From the NCBI GenBank assembly GCA_963169195.1, contig CAUJDN010000073.1, positions 1 to 64,000 of the forward strand: a stretch of DNA of 64,000 bases. Reading direction: 5' to 3'. The DNA comes from Acidobacteriota bacterium. Lineage in GTDB: Bacteria; Acidobacteriota; Vicinamibacteria; Vicinamibacterales; UBA2999. The notes beneath the pieces are model-generated. The model was not told the origin of the DNA and ran no database searches. It worked only from the letters and a program-made list of their open reading frames with translations. Shown here piece by piece: positions 59,173 to 64,000 of the stretch (the stretch's first letter is position 1; each line of letters starts with the position of its first letter). Position numbers and translations under genes: made by a program.

Positions 59173-62100
59173 TCAGAAGCGCACGCGGACGCCGAGCTGC
59201 ATCTGGCGTGCGGAGGTGACGGTGTTGCGGATGCGGCCGAAGTTCCCCACCACCGCCTCGCCGTCCGCGGCGCCCGCGAAGGCAATGAGGTTGGGGATGC
59301 CGAAGTTCGCGCGGTTGAGCAGGTTGAAGATCTCGATGCGGACCTCGAGCCGGCTGTTGCCGCCGCCGATGGGCAGCCGGCTGTCCTTCGAGAAGGCCAG
59401 GTCCACCGTCCGGAGATCCGGCCCCGTGAGGTCCCCGCGGCCGGTGTTCCCGAAGGTGCCCGCAGCCGGCAGGGCGAAGGCCTGCGGGTTGAACCAGCGC
59501 GCCGGGTCTCCCGCCACGGCATTGTCCGGCCCGAAGCCGGGCGCATAGCTGGCGCGGTCGCGGCCGATGCCGGGGCCGAGCGAGGGCTGCCACAGCGAGC
59601 GCGAGCGGTTGTTCTGCACGAACACCGTCAGCGGATACCCGCTCCGCACGTTCACGATGCCGGCGACGCGCCATCCGGAGAGCAGCGCGCCGCTCACGCC
59701 CGCGCGCGTGCCGCCCCACGGCAGGTCCCACGACGCGTTCAGCACCCAGTTGTGCTCGACCGCAAAGTCCGACCGCCCCTTGTTGTAGTCCGGGATGAAC
59801 TCCGGGAACGCGGACGTCGTGCCATTGGTGGCGTCCGAGAAGAAGGTGGAGGCCTGCGTCGTGTCCTCGGACTTCGTCCACGTGTAGGACGACTGGAACG
59901 ACACGCCGCTGGACCACCGCCGGCGCAGGTCCAGGATGAGCGCGCGGTACCACGAGTCCCCGTCAGAGCTCTTCAGCTCGATGGTCGTCCACGCGCTGTT
60001 CCGGCGCGGCGTGCCCGCCGGAAAGAACGGCAGGCCGTCCGGGCCGGTCACCGGAATGGCGGTGTTCACGTCGTTGCTCCGCAGCAGGTGCTGCCCGCGC
60101 GAGCCCGCATAGCCGACGGTGAGCGCGGTGCTCCCCCAGAACTCCCGCTGCAGGTTCACGTTCCACACGTGGACGGACGGCGTCTCCACGTCCCACTGCA
60201 CCGGGCGGATGGAGAGCCCCGACGTCCGGGCGAAGGGTGGTTCCGGGAACGTGGGGTTCGGGTAGACCACACGCGGCGTGAACGGGGGGTTGGTCACCGT
60301 GACGATGAGGTTCTGCGAGCTGTTGGTGGCGTAGTAGAGCCCGTAGCCGCCGCGGACGGAGGTGCGGCCATCGCCGGTGACGTCCCACGCGCCACCCACG
60401 CGCGGCGAGACGTTGTCGCGGTCCGCGCCCTCGTACAGGCGGCCGGTCGTGGCGGCGCGGTCCGTGAGGTTCACGAGCGCGGAGTCGCGCCCGCCCCTGT
60501 CGATGGGCATCGACATGAACTCCCAGCGCAGCCCGGCGTTGATGGTGACGCGCGGGTGCACCTGGAACTCGTCCTGCGCGTAGAAGCCCGCGATCCAGAA
60601 CGGCCAGCTCCGCTCGAACGTCGCGTCCGGCCTGAGGCCGATGAACGTGGTGGGCCGGTTCTCCATGAACGCGCGGAGATTGGGGAACTGGTAGGTGCCC
60701 AGGCTGAACGTCGGGTTCACCATGTCCTGCAGGTAGCGCTCGGCGAGGCCGCCGAACTTCACCAGGTGGCGGCCGCGGTTCCAGGCCGCGTCGGCCTGGA
60801 CGCTGGTCACCTGCTGGAGGAAGCGCACGTCCACCGATGCCTGCGTGCCGAAGCGCTGGAGTCCGCCCACGTCGATGTTGCCGATGAGCGCGCGGCCGGG
60901 CACGAAGGGCGGAAGCGGGGTGTCGGCCTCGACATCCTGCCCGACGCGCGTGCGGCTGTAGCCGAAGCGGAGCGTGCCGAACAGGTTCGTCGAGACCGCC
61001 TGCCGGTGCTCGGCGGTGACGAACTGGTTGCGTGACACGAACGCGCGCGGGAACTGCGGGTAATCCGTCGGCAGCCACTGGTCCGCAGCGTCCAGCGTGT
61101 AGCGCGCGAAGAACTGGGCGCCCGGGCCGAGGTTGTAGTCCACCCGCCCCTGCAGGAAGTCCTGGTCCAAGGTCTGGTCGAACTGGAAGCTGTGGAGCGC
61201 GGTGCCGTCGCCCAGGCTCGCGCCGTTGGGCATGGGATACGCGTGCAGGTACGGCGACACCGCGGCGTTCACGCCCACGTTGAGGAACGTGCCTGGCGCG
61301 GCCGGGTCCGGCAGCAGGCCCTGACGGGCGTTGGCGTCGGGCACGGCGGAGGTGAGGGTGCGCCCGAGGTTCTCGCGCAACCCCTCGTAGCCGACGAAGT
61401 AGAACAGCCGGTCCTGCCGCACCGGCCCGCCGATGGTGCCGCCGAACTGGTTGCGCGTGAAGGGTGGCTGGTCCCCGACGTCGAAGTAGTTCTTCGCGTC
61501 GAGCGCGTCGTTGCGGTGGTACTCGAAGGCACTGCCGCGGACGGCGTTCGTCCCCGCCTTCGTCAACACGTTCACCTGGCCGCCGGCCATGCGGCCGAAC
61601 TCCGCGCCGTAGGCGTTGGTCTCGACGCGGAACTCCTGCACGGTGTCCATCCCCAGCGCCGTCCCCGCGGCGCTGCCCGCGGGACCATTGGTCATGTCGT
61701 TCAGGAGCGTCCCGTCCAGCAGGTACACGTTCGCGCGCGGGTCCTGGCCGTTGACGCTCATGCCCAGGCCGTGGGCCACCACCGATCCGCCATCCCGGTG
61801 CGGGTAGGGCACGACGCCGGGCTGCAGGTACGCCAGGTCGGTGTAGTTGCGCCCGTTCAGCGGGAGCTGCTCGATGGCGCGCGCGTCCACGAGGTAGCTG
61901 AGATCCCCAGCGCGCGTGTTGACGGCGGGTGTCCGGGCGGTCACGGTGAGCGCTTCGGTGAACCCGCCCACGTCCAGCGCCAGATCCACCGACACGTGCT
62001 CGCCAATCGTGAGCGTGACGCCGCGCCGCAGCAGCGTCCGGAACCCCTGGAGCTCGGCGCGGATCTCGTACGCGCCCGCCGGCAGCGAGGGCAGGGCGTA

Positions 62101-62298
62101 GCGGCCCTCGATGTCCGACGTGGTCGTGCGCTCGAAGCCGGTGTCGGCCTGCCGCGCCGTGATGGCCACGCCGGGCAACACGGCCCCGCTGGCGTCCTGC
62201 ACGCGGCCCGACACGCTGGCGCTCGTCTGGGCCCAGGCGCCGAGCGGCGCGCTCAGCGCGATGGCCATGGAGAGGCTCACGATTCGGGACGTCATCAT
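59173..62298 (-). CDS. Second Oar-like TonB-dependent receptor
   Basis: A 1041-residue receptor built like the one at 13594: signal peptide MMTSRIVSLSMAIALSAPLGAWAQ, CarboxypepD_reg domain (VSGRVQDASGAVLPGVAITA), plug with LPLNGRNYTDLAYLQPGVV and GGQVNVLTKAGTNAVRGSAFEYHRND, long barrel ending MQLGVRVRF. The LPLNGRNY motif is typical of acidobacterial and planctomycete TonB receptors. ATG 62298 is chosen because the signal starts there; upstream codons are intergenic. It is divergent from an MFS transporter, suggesting joint uptake of one nutrient across both membranes. Confidence 0.88.
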   Translation of the reverse strand: MMTSRIVSLSMAIALSAPLGAWAQTSASVSGRVQDASGAVLPGVAITARQADTGFERTTTSDIEGRYALPSLPAGAYEIRAELQGFRTLLRRGVTLTIGEHVSVDLALDVGGFTEALTVTARTPAVNTRAGDLSYLVDARAIEQLPLNGRNYTDLAYLQPGVVPYPHRDGGSVVAHGLGMSVNGQDPRANVYLLDGTLLNDMTNGPAGSAAGTALGMDTVQEFRVETNAYGAEFGRMAGGQVNVLTKAGTNAVRGSAFEYHRNDALDAKNYFDVGDQPPFTRNQFGGTIGGPVRQDRLFYFVGYEGLRENLGRTLTSAVPDANARQGLLPDPAAPGTFLNVGVNAAVSPYLHAYPMPNGASLGDGTALHSFQFDQTLDQDFLQGRVDYNLGPGAQFFARYTLDAADQWLPTDYPQFPRAFVSRNQFVTAEHRQAVSTNLFGTLRFGYSRTRVGQDVEADTPLPPFVPGRALIGNIDVGGLQRFGTQASVDVRFLQQVTSVQADAAWNRGRHLVKFGGLAERYLQDMVNPTFSLGTYQFPNLRAFMENRPTTFIGLRPDATFERSWPFWIAGFYAQDEFQVHPRVTINAGLRWEFMSMPIDRGGRDSALVNLTDRAATTGRLYEGADRDNVSPRVGGAWDVTGDGRTSVRGGYGLYYATNSSQNLIVTVTNPPFTPRVVYPNPTFPEPPFARTSGLSIRPVQWDVETPSVHVWNVNLQREFWGSTALTVGYAGSRGQHLLRSNDVNTAIPVTGPDGLPFFPAGTPRRNSAWTTIELKSSDGDSWYRALILDLRRRWSSGVSFQSSYTWTKSEDTTQASTFFSDATNGTTSAFPEFIPDYNKGRSDFAVEHNWVLNASWDLPWGGTRAGVSGALLSGWRVAGIVNVRSGYPLTVFVQNNRSRSLWQPSLGPGIGRDRASYAPGFGPDNAVAGDPARWFNPQAFALPAAGTFGNTGRGDLTGPDLRTVDLAFSKDSRLPIGGGNSRLEVRIEIFNLLNRANFGIPNLIAFAGAADGEAVVGNFGRIRNTVTSARQMQLGVRVRF

Positions 62299-62311
62299 GG
62301 GGTCTGTCTCG

Positions 62312-62318
62312 TATACTA
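62312..62318. promoter_or_regulatory. Overlapping divergent -10 hexamers
   Basis: TATACT on the plus strand (62312-62317, toward the MFS gene) and TAGTAT on the minus strand (62313-62318, toward the receptor) overlap. Neither has a good -35. If real, only one promoter can fire at a time. Confidence 0.35.
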
Positions 62319-62365
62319 CGCGCGACCGACGAGCGCCGACCTGCTGCCGTCTGCCCCGAGGTGAC

Positions 62366-63682
62366 ATGCCCCGTCTCACTCCCCTGCAGTGGCTGATCTG
62401 CGCAATCGCGGCGCTGGGGTTCGCGTTCGACATCTACGAAGTGCTGATGGCCCCGCTGGTCGTGGGGCCGGCCATCGGCGAGCTCACGGGCTTCAAGCCC
62501 GGCACGCCAAACTTCAACTTCTGGGTCGGCATGTTCTTCTGGGTGCCGGCCATCGTGGGCGGCGCCTTCGGCCTGCTGGGCGGGTACCTCACCGACCGCT
62601 TCGGCCGCCGACGCGTGCTCGTGTGGAGCATCCTGCTCTACGCGTGCTCGGCGATGGCGGCCGGGTTTTCGACCAGCATCACCATGCTGCTCGTCCTGCG
62701 CTCCACCACCTACATCGGCGTCTTCGTGGAGTTCGTGGCGGCTGTCGCGTGGATTGCGGAGCTGTTCGAAGACCCGAAGCAGCGCGAGGCTGCGCTCGGC
62801 TACACGCAGGCCTTCTCGTCCATCGGCGGCCTGATGGTGACCGGCGCCTACGCGCTGGCGGTCACCTACGCGCAGAGCCTGCCCGAGATCGCGGGCGGAC
62901 ACTCGCCGTGGCGCTACACGCTGATCTCGGGTGTGATTCCCGCGCTGCCGCTCATCCTCATCCGGCCGTTCCTCCCCGAGTCGCCCGCCTGGAAGACGAA
63001 GAAGGCCTGCGGCACGCTGAAGCGCCCGTCACTGGCCGCCCTCTTCACACCCGAGCTGCGCCGCACCACTATCGTCACCACGATCATGTTCGCCTGCGCC
63101 TACGGCGCGGCGTTCGGCGCCATTCAGCAGATGCCGCGCATCGTGCCCGGCCTGCCGGACGTGCGGACGCTGCCGGGTCCGCAGCAGCAGCAGACCGCGG
63201 CGGGCGTGCAGGCGTACCAGGAGGTGGGCGGTCTCGTCGGTCGTTTCGCGCTGGCGTTTCTCGCGCTGCACATCGTCTCGCGCCGCGGGCTCATCCGGAC
63301 CTTCCAGGTGCCGGGGTTGATCGTGGTGCCGCTGGTCTTCCACTACGCGGCGAACCACAGCCTCACGCTGACGCAGTGGGGCATGTTCCTCGCGGGCTTC
63401 TTCACGGTCGCACAGTTCAGCTTCTGGGGAAACTACCTGCCGCGCGTCTATCCCACGCACCTGCGCGGCACCGGCGAAGGTTTCGCCGCCAACATCGGCG
63501 GCCGCATGCTGGGCACGGGCTTCGCGTTCGTGACGACGCAGCTGACCAACGTGATGCCGGGCACGACGCCGCAGATGCGGCTGGCGTACGCGTCGGCGGC
63601 GGTGGCGCTGTTCGTCTATGGCGTCGGGCTGTTCTGCTCGACGCTGCTGCCGGAGCCGAAGGGGGACAAGTTGCCGGAGTGA
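62366..63682 (+). CDS. MFS transporter, sugar-porter-like
   Basis: A 438-residue major facilitator with about 12 membrane helices. The motif between helices 2 and 3 is GGYLTDRFGRRRVLV (the sugar/MHS-type GxxxDRxGRR), and RPFLPESPAWKTKK ends helix 6. A TLPGPQQQQTAAGVQ loop and TLLPEPKGDKLPE end are in place. It may move a sugar, organic acid or peptide; substrate unknown. GAGGTGAC precedes the ATG. Divergent from the TonB receptor. Confidence 0.82.
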   Translation: MPRLTPLQWLICAIAALGFAFDIYEVLMAPLVVGPAIGELTGFKPGTPNFNFWVGMFFWVPAIVGGAFGLLGGYLTDRFGRRRVLVWSILLYACSAMAAGFSTSITMLLVLRSTTYIGVFVEFVAAVAWIAELFEDPKQREAALGYTQAFSSIGGLMVTGAYALAVTYAQSLPEIAGGHSPWRYTLISGVIPALPLILIRPFLPESPAWKTKKACGTLKRPSLAALFTPELRRTTIVTTIMFACAYGAAFGAIQQMPRIVPGLPDVRTLPGPQQQQTAAGVQAYQEVGGLVGRFALAFLALHIVSRRGLIRTFQVPGLIVVPLVFHYAANHSLTLTQWGMFLAGFFTVAQFSFWGNYLPRVYPTHLRGTGEGFAANIGGRMLGTGFAFVTTQLTNVMPGTTPQMRLAYASAAVALFVYGVGLFCSTLLPEPKGDKLPE

Positions 63683-64000
63683 GGCGCACCCCGGATGGCG
63701 GGGCGCTTCGAGTCTGCTGCCTCCGTCGGGCGGTGGCGAATCGACGCCCTGTCGCCGCCCGACCGGTCGGCCGGTCGGTCAACCTCGCCTTGGCCCGCAC
63801 AAGCACCCGGGGCAACTCGCCTCGACTTCGCCCCGGCTCAAACTGGCCCGCGTGGCAGCCGACGGCTCGGTTGTCGGTTCGTCTGGCGACCGGCCTCCAA
63901 CGGTCGGGCCGCGACAGGCGGTCGTTCCGCCACCGCGTGACCCGCATCGCCGGCACTTCATCGTCAGGGCTGGAAGTTCTCCGTATCGCGGGGCGCCTTA
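63683..64000. other. Gene-free right end
   Basis: No gene recognised. The stretch contains a GACCGG-TCGG-CCGGTC inverted repeat near 63758-63773 and further GGTCGG runs. It may be the 5' region of a gene beyond the window. Confidence 0.4.

Overview
The window is GC-rich, gene-dense DNA that reads like the chromosome of a soil-type Acidobacteriota bacterium, probably of the Vicinamibacteria group. This is inferred from content, not from a marker gene: two large Oar-like TonB receptors with carboxypeptidase-regulatory N-termini, secreted amidohydrolases, PQQ-type and NHL beta-propellers, DinB and cupin proteins, TldD/TldE and an Mla-type transporter. There is no rRNA, no complete tRNA and no CRISPR array.

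Layout. 1-1.5 kb: two toxin-antitoxin modules (HicAB, RHH/RelE), each followed by a copy of an 88%-identical 60-bp repeat, next to a tRNA/tmRNA-like T-arm at the window edge. 2-5 kb: TldD/TldE protease pair, preceded by a possible 18-codon leader ORF. 5-7.3 kb: SnoaL-like protein and a YtcJ-type amidohydrolase. 7.4-12.5 kb: DUF2339/DUF3999 membrane pair. 12.5-16.5 kb: Oar-like receptor and a TPR protein sharing its N-terminal fold. 16.8-20.7 kb: Mla-like lipid transport operon with an MCE-OmpA fusion. 20.8-21.9 kb: ferritin-like protein and VapBC. 21.9-26.5 kb: two NHL proteins around a PQQ dehydrogenase. 26.6-32 kb: STAS, cupin, aquaporin, DinB, ThDP enzyme, amidohydrolase. 32-36.7 kb: EF-hand beta-propeller, a PilT operon, another amidohydrolase. 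36.7-40.8 kb: universal stress protein and an M28B peptidase fused to a class A beta-lactamase-like domain. 40.8-43 kb: a decayed zone with 8-bp and 15-bp tandem repeats, a frameshifted nucleotidyltransferase and two IS256 transposase remnants. 43-50 kb: GYD protein, GluQ-RS, a LytS-type kinase with two response regulators (one with a PP2C phosphatase output), SnoaL, DUF1295, XRE-cupin, fasciclin. 50.8-59 kb: a five-gene LuxE-like/aldehyde dehydrogenase/glycosyltransferase/ABC exporter operon. 59-63.7 kb: a truncated membrane-protein gene, a second Oar-like receptor and an MFS transporter.

Three general patterns stand out. (i) At least ten first-in-operon genes have a TANNNT hexamer 5-9 nt before the start codon and no Shine-Dalgarno, which suggests leaderless transcription; most operon-internal genes and a few first genes have clear SDs. 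(ii) Short tandem arrays with a strict 8-bp period fill several gene ends and often include a stop codon; the largest (40807-40926, 15 units) is a strong G-quadruplex candidate. (iii) Genes are tightly packed, with ATGA overlaps in HicAB, DUF2339/DUF3999, VapBC, the PilT operon and the kinase operon.

The best candidates for undescribed biology are the 50.8-59 kb operon (activate a carboxylate, reduce it, glycosylate, export), the M28B/beta-lactamase fusion and the stop-codon-anchored octamer arrays.
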